DNA of 43,792 bases, from NCBI GenBank assembly GCA_016929335.1, contig JAFGIY010000124.1, positions 1 to 43,792 of the forward strand, written 5' to 3'. Origin of the DNA: Acidobacteriota bacterium. Lineage in GTDB: Bacteria > Acidobacteriota > UBA6911. Positions 32,808 to 40,975 of this stretch are shown one piece after another. The notes below the pieces were generated by a model. That model saw nothing but the letters and a program-made list of their open reading frames with translations. It made no database searches and was not told the origin of the DNA. The position numbers were made by a program, and so were the translations under genes. Positions within the stretch are counted from its first letter, which is position 1; each line of letters begins with the position of its first letter.

Positions 32808-35228
32808 TTAGATCGGTCCGACCCCCGTTAGCACATTTCTGCCCGCTTTCAATGGGTAGGTCCGGTCCTTCCATATCAGGGATCCGGTCAGCGTTCCGGG
32901 CAGATCGATCCGGACCGACCATTTCCCATCCTTCAATTCGTAATCCACTACGATGTCTCCCTGGGGATGGGGAATCCGTCCCGCCGCCTTTTTCAGTGTT
33001 CCCGGATGCGGCTCGATCCTTGCTTCAGCAAAGCCCGGTGCGCCGGAGTCGATGCCCAGGACGGTACGGTACAGTTCGATATTGGGGCTGGCCCCCCAGG
33101 CGTGACAGTCAGACCTGGCCGTATTCACATCGTAGTCCTCGGCCCAGGTCGTCATGCCCATGGCGATATTCTCATGCCACTTGTCGAGCCACGTCAGGTA
33201 GCGGTCGCCCAGGCCTGCGCGTATCAGGGCCCGGTGCAGGTAGTATTTGAAATAAATGGATGCCGGGGCCAGGCTGCGGTCGGCGAGCAGCTTTTCGGCC
33301 AGCCGTTTCGACGGATTTCCCGGAGGCACCATTCCCGCGAGAATGGCCAGGGAATTGGCATGCTGCGAGAAAGCGCGCTTCTCCGCGGTGTCCGCAAATA
33401 GACCTTTATTCCCGTCCCAGTATCTGTCGCGGATGGTTTGGGCGAGCCTGCCGGCAATATCGGTATATATCTGCGCGTAAGCTTCCATGCCCAGGCTGCT
33501 CTCCAGCTCCGCAGCGGTCCGGTAGGCCAGCAGCAGCTGCAGATCGAGCACGGAGGAACCGCCGTCCGCTCCCAGGGGCGCGGTCCCGACCAGCCACCCG
33601 GGATTCGTGACCCAGTCGGTGAAATTCCAATAGGGCACATTGCGAAGCCGGCCATCCGGCTGCCGGTACCTCCGGAAGAAGTCGAGGATCGCACGCGTTC
33701 CCGGAAGCTTCTCCCGCACAAATCCGCTGTCGTGGCCGTACATCCAGTAGTCGTGCAGCATGCCGATATACCAGAGGGAAAAGGAGGGGATGATCTGAGG
33801 CGACACCGAGGGATGCCGGCTCAGAGTGAGACCTTCAGCGATCCGCGAATGATCCATCTGGTCCAGCGCGTTGCGCACGAGACGTTCGTCCCCGCTGTTG
33901 TACAGGCTGACCAAAGCCTGGATGCGGGCATCCCCGATATACTGAAGCTGCTCGTAATAAGGGCAGTCCATGTAGGTTTCGATGGCGCAGAGGCGGGCCG
34001 TACGCCAGCCGATCTCCAGCACCATGTCCAGGGTGGCGTCATCAGAATGAAATGCCGCGTTCATCCTGAAGGGATAGCCGGTGAATGTGCCATACAGGTC
34101 TTCGATTACAAGCGGTTCGTCGCCCGTTTCCACCGTCAGCAGGATATACCGGTAGGTTCTCCAGTAGAGCGAGTTGAACTCCTGGCGTTCTGTTCCATCC
34201 GATATCAGGCGGTCCTCACGTCCTAGAAATATTTTTCCTATTACCTCGTTTCTGTTCCCTTTCCCGGCGACTCCGGTTTTCCCCTCGGCCGCCGGTTCGT
34301 ACAGGGCTTCGGCGTATTTCATGGAAACGACGGCATCGCGCCCGCGGCTGAACTGCAGCGTGACGTAAGCGTTGGTCAGATGTCCGTTGTCCAGGAGCAG
34401 CGCTGCTTTCGTCCGGGCCGGTATGCCGACGAGCACGGCCGAGGCGGGGAATGCGCCCGGAGGTTCGATCCCCGTTGCTTCGCGCACGCTTTCAAGCCGC
34501 TCGACGGTCCGCTCCATCTGCGGGATGGAAGACGGGACGAGCATCCACCCAGACGCGTCCCGGATCCCTTTGGGGGAGCCTCCTCTCCAGTGCGCTAGAG
34601 CGGCGTTCTTCCAGGAAGCGTCGTTGAAACCGGCCTCCCGCCATCCCCGGATGTGCTTCTTCATGTCGATCCGCTCGCCGGGGCCGGCGACATAGTAGCC
34701 ATACAGGCCGGAAGCCTCCAGCGGGCGGTAGCCGTCGTCCCGGATGCATTTCCATGCGGGGCCGGTGTCCAAGGATTCTTCGGCCGGAGAATTCCCCTGA
34801 AGGATAAAGCCCGTGCGCCAGGAAATCTGGGCTTCAGGCCTGTACGTCCCTTCGTTCCAGACGACGGCGGCAATGATATTTTCGCCGGCGCACAGGAAGG
34901 ACGCCAGGTCCACCGTCTCATAATTCCAATAGAACAGGTCCCCGCGGGCCGGGCCGGCGGATGCCAGCCGGCCGTTCACGTACAGTTTGTACCGGTTGTC
35001 GGCCGACACATGCACCACAAACTTCTCCGGGGCTGCTTCGAGGTCGATCTTCTTTCTGAAGAGGTACACTCCATACTGCTCGGCGGGCTCATCGGGCACG
35101 GCGATCCATTTCGCATGCCATTCGCGGGTGAGGAGATCCGGATTGACCGATCCGGAGCCTATGCCCTGGGACAAAATAAGGCCGGTCAGAAACATGAATG
35201 AAAGACAGGCTAAGACAATTTTTTGCAT
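32808..35228 (-). CDS. Secreted GH78 alpha-L-rhamnosidase
   Basis: A protein of about 806 residues with a signal peptide (M-Q-K-I-V-L-A-C-L-S-F-M-F-L). It has N-terminal beta-sandwich domains (W-H-A-K-W-I, F-R-K-K-I-D-L, Y-K-L-Y-V-N-G-R), then the (alpha/alpha)6 barrel. The barrel contains M-D-C-P-Y-Y-E-Q-L-Q-Y-I-G-D (residues 420-433), the counterpart of the GH78 motif D-C-P-Q-R-D-E-R-L-x-W-x-G-D that holds the general acid. The later M-T-T-W-A-E-D-Y and S-D-C-H-A-W-G-A-S-P segments are also typical. The enzyme hydrolyses terminal alpha-L-rhamnose from pectin fragments, saponins or flavonoids by inversion. The start at 35228 gives the signal peptide; GGAG lies 11 bases upstream. Note that E-Q-L-Q-Y replaces the usual E-R-L-G/x-W. 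Confidence 0.9.
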   Translation of the reverse strand: MQKIVLACLSFMFLTGLILSQGIGSGSVNPDLLTREWHAKWIAVPDEPAEQYGVYLFRKKIDLEAAPEKFVVHVSADNRYKLYVNGRLASAGPARGDLFYWNYETVDLASFLCAGENIIAAVVWNEGTYRPEAQISWRTGFILQGNSPAEESLDTGPAWKCIRDDGYRPLEASGLYGYYVAGPGERIDMKKHIRGWREAGFNDASWKNAALAHWRGGSPKGIRDASGWMLVPSSIPQMERTVERLESVREATGIEPPGAFPASAVLVGIPARTKAALLLDNGHLTNAYVTLQFSRGRDAVVSMKYAEALYEPAAEGKTGVAGKGNRNEVIGKIFLGREDRLISDGTERQEFNSLYWRTYRYILLTVETGDEPLVIEDLYGTFTGYPFRMNAAFHSDDATLDMVLEIGWRTARLCAIETYMDCPYYEQLQYIGDARIQALVSLYNSGDERLVRNALDQMDHSRIAEGLTLSRHPSVSPQIIPSFSLWYIGMLHDYWMYGHDSGFVREKLPGTRAILDFFRRYRQPDGRLRNVPYWNFTDWVTNPGWLVGTAPLGADGGSSVLDLQLLLAYRTAAELESSLGMEAYAQIYTDIAGRLAQTIRDRYWDGNKGLFADTAEKRAFSQHANSLAILAGMVPPGNPSKRLAEKLLADRSLAPASIYFKYYLHRALIRAGLGDRYLTWLDKWHENIAMGMTTWAEDYDVNTARSDCHAWGASPNIELYRTVLGIDSGAPGFAEARIEPHPGTLKKAAGRIPHPQGDIVVDYELKDGKWSVRIDLPGTLTGSLIWKDRTYPLKAGRNVLTGVGPI

Positions 35229-35371
35229 AGAGCGATGACTCCGGCGAGTTGCGTGTGCCAAATTCTGCGGCTGATTCTACCAGGAACAGGAAGGATAGCA
35301 TGGAAAATCTCTCCAAAGCTATTTCACATTCCGGACAAGCATTCAAACCGGGGAATAGGGATTGCCACTCG

Positions 35372-35923
35372 CTAAAACCTGATGACAATCCCACCGCGGA
35401 TGCTCGGCAGGTTGCTGTTAGGGCGGCCATGGGTCCACAGTCTTTTGATAATTTCATCGCGAACTTCGAACTGGAAACCCAGTCTTTCAGTCAAGTGATA
35501 GTTGACGCCGGCGCCCAGGCGATAATACGGCTGTGCGGCAATCTCGGTGAAATCGGTTGTGGTTTTGCCGATTCCCGCCACCACATAAGGCAGCAGACGA
35601 CCCGTCTCACGATTGGGAATAAAATGGAACATAACGGCCGCTTCCGCCCCGAGATAATCGTCTCTCGAAGTGGATGCGCTATCCGGGCTATGTAACGGAA
35701 TATTATAGTTGAAAGAATCCAGGGCGCCCTCAACGGAGAAGTGCCGGGTGATGTGAAACCGGTAAGCCAGACTGAAAACTGCGGTAGCGCCTCCTCCCGT
35801 ATTGACCTGCAGTGAACCCCCGCCAAGTGAGAACGCAAATTCATTACGCCCCTGCGCCGCCGCCTGCCGGTTCAGGCCTGCAAGGAGACTAAGCGAAAGG
35901 ATCAGAATGGCTGCATGCTTCAT
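35372..35923 (-). CDS. Outer-membrane beta-barrel protein
   Basis: A 183-residue protein with a signal peptide (M-K-H-A-A-I-L-I-L-S-L-S-L-L, cleavage after A-A-A-Q). It has alternating short beta strands (F-A-F-S-L-G-G-G-S, V-F-S-L-A-Y-R-F, L-G-A-E-A-A-V-M-F-H-F, L-P-Y-V-V-A-G-I-G, Y-R-L-G-A-G-V-N-Y) and ends in an aromatic residue (I-V-I-R-F), the usual barrel signature. It fits an eight-stranded OmpA/OmpW-like barrel. GGGAG precedes the ATG. The gene is upstream of the rhamnosidase on the same strand and could help glycoside uptake, but size suggests a structural barrel. Confidence 0.85.
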   Translation of the reverse strand: MKHAAILILSLSLLAGLNRQAAAQGRNEFAFSLGGGSLQVNTGGGATAVFSLAYRFHITRHFSVEGALDSFNYNIPLHSPDSASTSRDDYLGAEAAVMFHFIPNRETGRLLPYVVAGIGKTTTDFTEIAAQPYYRLGAGVNYHLTERLGFQFEVRDEIIKRLWTHGRPNSNLPSIRGGIVIRF

Positions 35924-36280
35924 AACCGGCTCCCAGCTGATTGTTCTTATATACTGGAATGCGAATTTCCGGATCCATGCGGATCATCATAATCGGAAGT
36001 GTGGCTGAAAAATCTTCATTGCCGTTTTGCAATGATGCCCGTTGCCTGGGGATCGAAGGTGGGAAGGCTCTGCTGCAACGCCGGTCTTTGTCTGCAGCAG
36101 AGGCCGGTCGGACTGCCGACGCAGTGTTCCGGAAGCACCGCTTCTTCGGCGGAACGGGGAGATAATCGGCACCGCATCGTCTTTGGTATTTTTATATTCC
36201 CTCTTTTTGCAATAGGGTAATCGCGTATTAAAAAGCCATTTTCAGCAACAGGATTTTGCTGCAAGATAAACCTACAATCG
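35924..36280. other. Intergenic stretch with a 10-bp inverted repeat
   Basis: CTCTGCTGCA (36068-36077) and TGCAGCAGAG (36093-36102) pair perfectly around a 15-base loop. A second imperfect GTTCCG/CGGAAC pair follows near 36128-36156. No gene is recognised. It resembles a REP-type or structured RNA element. Confidence 0.35.
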
Positions 36281-36751
36281 GATCGAAGACATTCAAGCAG
36301 ACATATTGCATGCTATCAGCATCCGAGTGATGACACGGATGGCACTACTCAGGCGGAACTCGAGATCCAGTATCAAAATGTCCTTGATAATCTGGATTCT
36401 ATCCAGCAGGATTTGAAAAATAACAGTCAGGCAAAAGCGGAGTATTGCTTTTAAGTGGCGCAAAATTATGGCCTCGAAGATGAGGCGCTTAAGATATATA
36501 AATCTCACGGCACGTTGGGATGGAATGCTGCCGAATATATAGCTCGCACCTATGTTCGTCGAGGCAGCTTAAATGCCGCTTGGACCCCTATTAGATCCAA
36601 TGTCGGCTAATGGTGGCCGGCAGATAAAGCCCAGGTGGCTCCAGTAATTTTGCTGATCGACAGGCATCTTGAAACAGTTGTGACGCCTCAACGATGCCGA
36701 TTTGTCCTCGATAAACCTGGAGGTCCTGAAGCTATAGGCAAAACAAAATAG
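36281..36751 (+). pseudogene. Pseudogene with two in-frame TAA stops
   Basis: A single frame reads T-Q-A-E-L-E-I-Q-Y-Q-N-V-L-D-N-L, then a TAA at 36452-36454. It continues V-A-Q-N-Y-G-L-E-D-E-A-L-K-I-Y-K and W-N-A-A-E-Y-I-A-R-T-Y to a second TAA at 36608-36610. It then continues W-W-P-A-D-K-A-Q-V-A-P-V-I to a TAG at 36749-36751. The helical, TPR-like pattern is unbroken across both stops, so this is a decayed helical-repeat protein. Both stops are TAA, not TGA, so selenocysteine does not explain them. The 5' end is not defined. Confidence 0.6.
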
Positions 36752-37070
36752 CGACGCATGTGATCATTCGCCAGGAAGGGAACGAGAAAAAAACGCCTCG
36801 GATTAGCAAAAAAGTCGAGAAATGATGAACTTCCCATAAATCGCCATCCTGGAAAATGGCTTTGATGCCCCCACGATATGACGAATGGGAAATGTCAGGA
36901 GAAGTACTTCCGGTCACCTCATGCTTCCCTTTTTCGCTTTCGGCCAACGTATGCTTCCAAAAGCGTGCCAGACGGGATTGAGTCGCTGTTGTCAGCGCAG
37001 GGCTTAACAATATGGTGCGGGGTTGACTTTTTCCAGACTGCTGCAAAATGCAGCAAAAGGGGGATTCGAT
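36752..37070. other. Intergenic stretch, nothing recognised
   Basis: 319 bases. Short frames on both strands show no family pattern. The last 50 bases carry the ribosome site (GGGGGA) of the methyltransferase. Confidence 0.3.
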
Positions 37071-37877
37071 ATGATGAATCTTGAAGGGCTAACTGGAGTA
37101 GAAAAAACCATGCTTTTGCCTCTTTGGGGCAGATGGTCTGAAAGCATCAAGGAAAATGGCATGATTTGCGACACAAAATCTATCGAATTAGTGAATCGCA
37201 TGGGCTATGACTTTCAAAGCTTTGAAGGTGCCCAACACCCGCTCACTCGGTTAGCATGGATCACCAGAGCGTGGAATACGGACCACGAGTTGAAAAAGCA
37301 CGCACCCATCATTCCTTTTACAGTGATTTGCTTAGGCTGTGGATTAGATACTGCATTTTACAGAAACAACATTCCACTGATGAATTGGGTTGATGTTGAT
37401 CTTGCAAACGTAATCGATGTAAGAAGACAACTGATAGGTGACACCAAAGGCGTAACCCTACACGCAGGATCAATTTTGGAAAAAAGAACCTTTGAAACCA
37501 TTCCGACAAAAGGTCCCGTAATTGTCTTAGCCCTCGGCCTATTATGCTATTTCAACAAATCTGAAGTAAAAGAGATAATGAACAACCTTACGTCACTCTC
37601 CTCAAATGTATTAATTATCATGGATTACTTTTCAGAAGCCGGCATTTCGATCAGCAATAAATTGGTGCTTGCCGACAACCTTGACGCAAAGATGATTTGG
37701 CATGCGGATAGTCCTACGGATCTGCTTTCCCTGCACTCTGGAGTGGATATAATTGAAACATACCCCCTGTTTCATAAAATCATGCCTTTATTGTCCGAAC
37801 AAGAGCAAATAGCTGCATCCATGTCCGATGAAAAGCGGATTAACTCTATGGCAGTTTTAAGTTTTACCAACCGGTAG
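37071..37877 (+). CDS. Class I SAM-dependent methyltransferase of the LCMT/TcmP-type family
   Basis: A 268-residue protein without export signal. The family start L-T-G-V-E-K-T-M-L-L-P-L-W-G-R is followed by R-A-W-N-T-D. The SAM-binding glycine motif I-C-L-G-C-G-L-D-T-A-F-Y-R lies near residue 84, and the acidic end of strand two is W-V-D-V-D-L. Then comes V-L-A-L-G-L-L-C-Y-F, as in leucine-carboxyl-methyltransferase-like enzymes of the TcmP type, which O-methylate small molecules or polyketides. The start at 37071 has GGGGGATTCG before it; the frame is open 16 codons further 5'. Codon use appears more AT-rich than the neighbouring genes, which may indicate transfer. The substrate is unknown. 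Confidence 0.88.
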   Translation: MMNLEGLTGVEKTMLLPLWGRWSESIKENGMICDTKSIELVNRMGYDFQSFEGAQHPLTRLAWITRAWNTDHELKKHAPIIPFTVICLGCGLDTAFYRNNIPLMNWVDVDLANVIDVRRQLIGDTKGVTLHAGSILEKRTFETIPTKGPVIVLALGLLCYFNKSEVKEIMNNLTSLSSNVLIIMDYFSEAGISISNKLVLADNLDAKMIWHADSPTDLLSLHSGVDIIETYPLFHKIMPLLSEQEQIAASMSDEKRINSMAVLSFTNR

Positions 37878-37940
37878 GTTGGCTCCATTTGTCAGGATCG
37901 CGATTTCGGCACTCATCAACCAGGACTTTGCAGCAACGCC

Positions 37941-38114
37941 ATGCGCATATTGGGATATCTCATTAGCATCATCGGCTATGTTTTCATATACGAAAAACCG
38001 CTATGGATTGGAGGATTCATAGCTAAAAGCTGCCCAATCGCCTCCGATTCCGCACGCCATGGCGGCGTTACAACCTCCTATAGGAACTTCCCCCAGCTTT
38101 TTCATCTTTCATAG
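37941..38114 (+). CDS. Small single-pass membrane protein (57 residues)
   Basis: M-R-I-L-G-Y-L-I-S-I-I-G-Y-V-F-I gives one membrane helix. This is followed by K-P-L-W-I-G-G-F-I and a soluble tail K-S-C-P-I-A-S-D-S-A-R-H-G-G-V-T-T-S-Y-R. The tail is conserved at the protein level in a fragment at 13383-13465, with mostly synonymous differences, which is the main evidence that this short gene is or was real. The last residues (F-P-Q-L-F-H-L-S) may be past a frameshift. The ribosome site is weak. Function unknown. Confidence 0.45.
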   Translation: MRILGYLISIIGYVFIYEKPLWIGGFIAKSCPIASDSARHGGVTTSYRNFPQLFHLS

Positions 38115-38407
38115 ACAGAAAGGACAATTGGGGCTTTTCCCTTTTACTTCATATTCTGTTTCCTACTTTTTCCTTTCTGTTCTCTCATTTTTTCGCACAG
38201 TTTACAGTTGCAGTCTGGGCAACCGCCAGCACAAATATTGCGGGATCTTTGATCTTATGAGATAGAAGGTTCAGCGTCTATGGAGGTGGGAGCCAGGAAC
38301 GGAACTCCGGGCTCCCTTGGAACATCGGCGGTGACTCCAACGATGCACCGAACTACAGCATCGCTCTTCCGCACGTTCCTGTAAAGGCCCTTGATGGGCG
38401 CATACAG
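38115..38407. other. Pyrimidine-rich spacer before the mobile-element genes
   Basis: The region near 38120-38200 is markedly T/C-rich on the plus strand. No gene was recognised; a minus-strand frame across 38271-38567 is a shadow of the zinc-ribbon gene. Confidence 0.25.
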
Positions 38408-38878
38408 GTGACTCTCTCAAACTGTCGAATTTATGAATGCGAGCGTTGTCATGAGCTTGTGCGCATCTGCCATTATTGCGACCGTGGCAACAGGTTTTGC
38501 CCACCCTGTGCTCCATTAGCCCGCGCAGAAAAACAACGCAATGCCGGCAAGCGCTATCAAATGACAAACAATGGCAGGCTTAATCATAAGGTGCGTCAGG
38601 AACAGTATCGAGAAAGATTGGGGAAAAATGTGATGCATCATGGTGACTTAGAGATCACAATCGAGCCAAAATCCACAACGGCAGCCAAACCATGCGCCAG
38701 CAAGGTCGATTATGAGCGCCCCAAATACTCACCCAATCAGCCATCAAAACCGGGATGCTGCGATTTTTGCGGTCGTCCATGCAGTCGGTGCGAGTATACA
38801 CGGGCGATTTCGCGACGCCCGCATGTCAATCGTCGCAGGCCGCGCCTTCCTCGCTATGGGATGGGCAGACGGCGCTGA
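38408..38878 (+). CDS. Mobile-element-associated zinc-ribbon protein
   Basis: A protein of about 156 residues. The N-terminus carries C-E-R-C-H-E-L-V-R-I-C-H-Y-C-D-R-G-N-R-F-C followed by P-P-C, a chain of Cys pairs that would bind two zinc ions. The next region is strongly basic, and another C-C-D-F-C-G-R-P-C-S-R-C lies near residue 117. Proteins starting this way are commonly seen beside insertion sequences, often with the small HTH protein that follows here; their role is unknown, but RNA or DNA binding is plausible. The first codon seems to be GTG at 38408 without a clear ribosome site, so the start is uncertain. The C-terminus is low-complexity (Arg/Pro) and may be extended by a frameshift. 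Confidence 0.6.
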   Translation: MTLSNCRIYECERCHELVRICHYCDRGNRFCPPCAPLARAEKQRNAGKRYQMTNNGRLNHKVRQEQYRERLGKNVMHHGDLEITIEPKSTTAAKPCASKVDYERPKYSPNQPSKPGCCDFCGRPCSRCEYTRAISRRPHVNRRRPRLPRYGMGRRR

Positions 38879-38937
38879 CAGGCAACAATTACCAAAACCG
38901 GACTTGCAGATTGGACATAGCTTTCATGGAGGAGAAC

Positions 38938-39285
38938 ATGCTCAACAAAAGACCTCAGCCGCTGAAACCGGATCGCATTCGATTCATCAATGGTTCGTTC
39001 AGTTGGATTGATCATCGGTTCCTTCGGCAAGGATTCGACCAGGGATTGACTCGTTTAGAAAAACTTTTCTATTTCGTTCTCATTGCCGTTTCCAATCAGG
39101 ATGGCGTGAGCTTCTATTCCGACGAGCGCCTATGGGAAGTTCTCGATATTCGCCATGGTCACGAACTCACCGGTGCCCGGAACGAACTCGCAGCGCGCGA
39201 TCTGATCGCGTTTAAAGAGGGAATATACCAAGTGTTAGGCCTTCCCGCCGGGCCGCCGCAACACCGACCTCCGGATGACGGATGA
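38938..39285 (+). CDS. Mobile-element-associated HTH-like protein
   Basis: A 115-residue protein beginning M-L-N-K-R-P. It contains R-F-I-N-G-S-F-S-W-I-D-H-R-F-L-R-Q-G, a helical core with L-E-K-L-F-Y-F-V-L-I-A-V-S-N-Q-D-G and a winged-HTH-like end (S-D-E-R-L-W-E-V-L, A-A-R-D-L-I-A-F). This type regularly accompanies the zinc-ribbon protein near insertion sequences and resembles a replication- or transposition-associated DNA-binding protein. GGAGGA five bases before the ATG decides the start. Its stop overlaps the ATG of the next frame (ATGA), indicating coupling. Confidence 0.65.
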   Translation: MLNKRPQPLKPDRIRFINGSFSWIDHRFLRQGFDQGLTRLEKLFYFVLIAVSNQDGVSFYSDERLWEVLDIRHGHELTGARNELAARDLIAFKEGIYQVLGLPAGPPQHRPPDDG

Positions 39286-39479
39286 CACAATCTAATTGGA
39301 TTGAACAACTGCGACGACTTCAGCACACGCGCTTTAAAGCACACAATCGAACGCGCATCGTTTCGCTACCATTTTTGAATCAAATCGCTCGACGATTTTG
39401 GAGAGAAGATCGAGCAGCACAATGGGCTTTGGTGCGGTACGCATACTCAGATGTTGCCCCTTCGAGGGCTGGTCTATAA
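39282..39479 (+). CDS. Third ORF of the accessory trio, probably truncated by the IS110 end
   Basis: A 65-residue frame beginning M-T-Q-S-N-W-I-E-Q-L-R-R-L-Q. The start overlaps the stop of the HTH gene (ATGA), so translation is probably coupled. From about residue 24 the DNA belongs to the bridge-RNA-like unit that starts near 39354, so only the first ~23 residues are likely original protein. The whole product may be meaningless. No family is recognised. Confidence 0.35.
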   Translation: MTQSNWIEQLRRLQHTRFKAHNRTRIVSLPFLNQIARRFWREDRAAQWALVRYAYSDVAPSRAGL

Positions 39480-39510
39480 GAATTGCGCCGGACCAAAGCT
39501 TGCGTACTCA
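39354..39510 (+). ncRNA. Bridge-RNA-like unit, upstream copy
   Basis: A stretch of about 157 bases directly upstream of the IS110 transposase, at the position and size of IS110-family bridge RNAs. GCTCGA (39387-39392) pairs with TCGAGC (39410-39415) around a 17-base loop. A second hairpin is GCCC (39456-39459) with GGGC (39466-39469) around CTTCGA. The 3' part (TCTATAAGA, then GCGCCGGACCAAAGC) is nearly identical to the copy at 40816-40975. Donor and target guide sequences were not assigned. Confidence 0.6.
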
Positions 39511-39532
39511 TACAAGAACAAAGGAGGCCCCC

Positions 39533-40780
39533 ATGGAACCGGAAAAAATCGATTATGCGGCTTGGATTGGCTTGGACTGGGGAAGCGACAAACACGCCAT
39601 TTGCCTGCAACCAGCCCAATGCCGCGCAGCGCTGGAACACTGCAGCCTGGAACAAAAGCCGGAGGCCTTGCACGGATGGTTCATGAACCTGCTTGCCCGT
39701 TTTAGGGGGCGAAAGGTGGCGATCGCCATCGAGCAGACCAGAGGAGCCGTCATTCACTTCTTGCTTGGTTTAGATTCCGTGCATATTCTCCCGATCCACC
39801 CCAAGTCCCTAAAAAATTATAGAGACGCGTTGCACCCAAGCGGCGCCAAAGATGATCCCACCGATGCTGAACTTCTGGTGCAATTTCTTACGCTTCATCA
39901 ACACAGGATGAAACCTTGGATTCCAGATGAACCGGAAACCCGTTTGCTCCTCAGGTTGGTCGAATTCCGCCGCAAAATCGTCGGAAAGCGCGTTCGCCTT
40001 ACCAATGAACTCACTCATCTTCTCAAAGAGTACTTTCCCGCGGCATTGGATTGTGCCGGAGATTTGGACAAGTGCATGGCTTGCGACTTCCTGTCGAAAT
40101 GGCCAACCTTGGATAAATTGCAGAAGAGCCGCCCCGAGACCATTCGCAGGTTTTACCAGGAGCACGGCTCGTGGAGTTGCAAGGTTATGGAGGATCGTCT
40201 AATGCAGATCCGTTTAGCACTCCCTTTGACAACAGACGTTCCGGTCATTGAACCTTCGGTCTTCATGGTGAATGCCATCGCTCCTCAATTACATTCGGTG
40301 ATTGATGCCGTCGCGCAATTCGATCGAAGAATCAAGGCAGTTTTCCAGAAACATCCGGATGCGCAGATTTTCAGCAGCTTTCCCGGGGCCGGCCTCGTAC
40401 TGGCGCCGCGCCTGCTTGCAGCCATGGGCTCCGACCGGAGCCGCTTCAATTCATCTCTGGAAGTGGCACAGTACTCCGGCATTGCACCCGTTACCAAACG
40501 CAGCGGAAAATCAAAGTGGGTGCATCGCCGCTTCGCCTGTTCACAGTTTGTGAAGCAAAGATTCCATGAGTTTGCCGCACAATCGATTCTGTATTGCAGC
40601 TGGGCTCGCGCCTATTACGATCAAAAAAGGAATGAGGGCAAACGGCATCATGCCGCAATCCGTGCCCTCGCTTATAGGTGGATCCGAATCATTTATCGTT
40701 GTTGGAAAGACCGGACCCCCTATGACGAAAACATATATGTGAAATCGTTGCGGCAAAGGAAACCCGGATGGATCCAATAA
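39533..40780 (+). CDS. IS110-family transposase (DEDD RuvC-like plus Tnp domain)
   Basis: A 415-residue transposase. The N-terminal RuvC-like domain shows I-G-L-D-W-G-S-D-K-H (Asp15), A-I-E-Q-T (Glu67) and K-D-D-P-T-D-A-E (Asp108, Asp111), forming the D-E-D-D set. The C-terminal Tnp domain begins at F-S-S-F-P-G-A-G-L and includes V-A-Q-Y-S-G-I-A-P-V-T-K-R-S-G, the region of the catalytic serine. Length is typical of the group with the RNA upstream of the gene. AAAGGAGG lies seven bases before the ATG at 39533; the frame is open further 5' but that part is the RNA region. The protein would recombine DNA guided by the bridge RNA. All catalytic residues are present, so it may be active. Confidence 0.93.
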   Translation: MEPEKIDYAAWIGLDWGSDKHAICLQPAQCRAALEHCSLEQKPEALHGWFMNLLARFRGRKVAIAIEQTRGAVIHFLLGLDSVHILPIHPKSLKNYRDALHPSGAKDDPTDAELLVQFLTLHQHRMKPWIPDEPETRLLLRLVEFRRKIVGKRVRLTNELTHLLKEYFPAALDCAGDLDKCMACDFLSKWPTLDKLQKSRPETIRRFYQEHGSWSCKVMEDRLMQIRLALPLTTDVPVIEPSVFMVNAIAPQLHSVIDAVAQFDRRIKAVFQKHPDAQIFSSFPGAGLVLAPRLLAAMGSDRSRFNSSLEVAQYSGIAPVTKRSGKSKWVHRRFACSQFVKQRFHEFAAQSILYCSWARAYYDQKRNEGKRHHAAIRALAYRWIRIIYRCWKDRTPYDENIYVKSLRQRKPGWIQ

Positions 40781-40815
40781 TTTCCCGCCATCGATTCTTA
40801 AAAAGATTTAGGGCA

Positions 40816-40975
40816 CGCATCGTCCCGCTACGAATAAACAACTTCTACCGGCTCGACGGTTTATATCAGACGCTCGAGCGAGACGATACGCTTTGATCCT
40901 CAAACGCATACTCAGATGTTATCCCTCCGAGGATTCTTCTATAAGACTCGCGCCGGACCAAAGCCTGCGTGCTCA
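40816..40975 (+). ncRNA. Bridge-RNA-like unit, downstream copy
   Basis: About 160 bases aligning with 39354-39510. GCTCGA (40851-40856) and TCGAGC (40874-40879) again enclose exactly 17 bases, but the loop sequence differs. The small hairpin is ATCC (40921-40924) with GGAT (40931-40934): two base pairs covary relative to GCCC/GGGC upstream. No transposase follows, so it is either the left end of a second, lost IS copy or a second guide RNA for the same transposase. Confidence 0.55.

Larger units (their letters stand above)
39354..40815 (+). mobile_element. IS110-family insertion sequence
   Basis: The element consists of the bridge-RNA-like left unit, the transposase and about 30 bases of right end, after which a second left-type unit begins. 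IS110 elements have no long terminal inverted repeats and none is seen. Outer boundaries are approximate, inferred from where the two homologous left units start. It appears to have inserted into the accessory trio. Confidence 0.6.

Noticed and set aside
33438..34226. Long plus-strand frame opposite the GH78 gene, plus several others in the same stretch
   Set aside because: Shadows of a GC-rich gene; none shows a domain.
36452..36610. Recoded stops in the 36 kb frame
   Set aside because: Both stops are TAA, which is not recoded to Sec or Pyl; no redox motif surrounds them. Read as decay.
37868..37882. CCAACC/GGTTGG hairpin at the methyltransferase stop as a terminator
   Set aside because: The stem overlaps the stop codon and has no T-run behind it.
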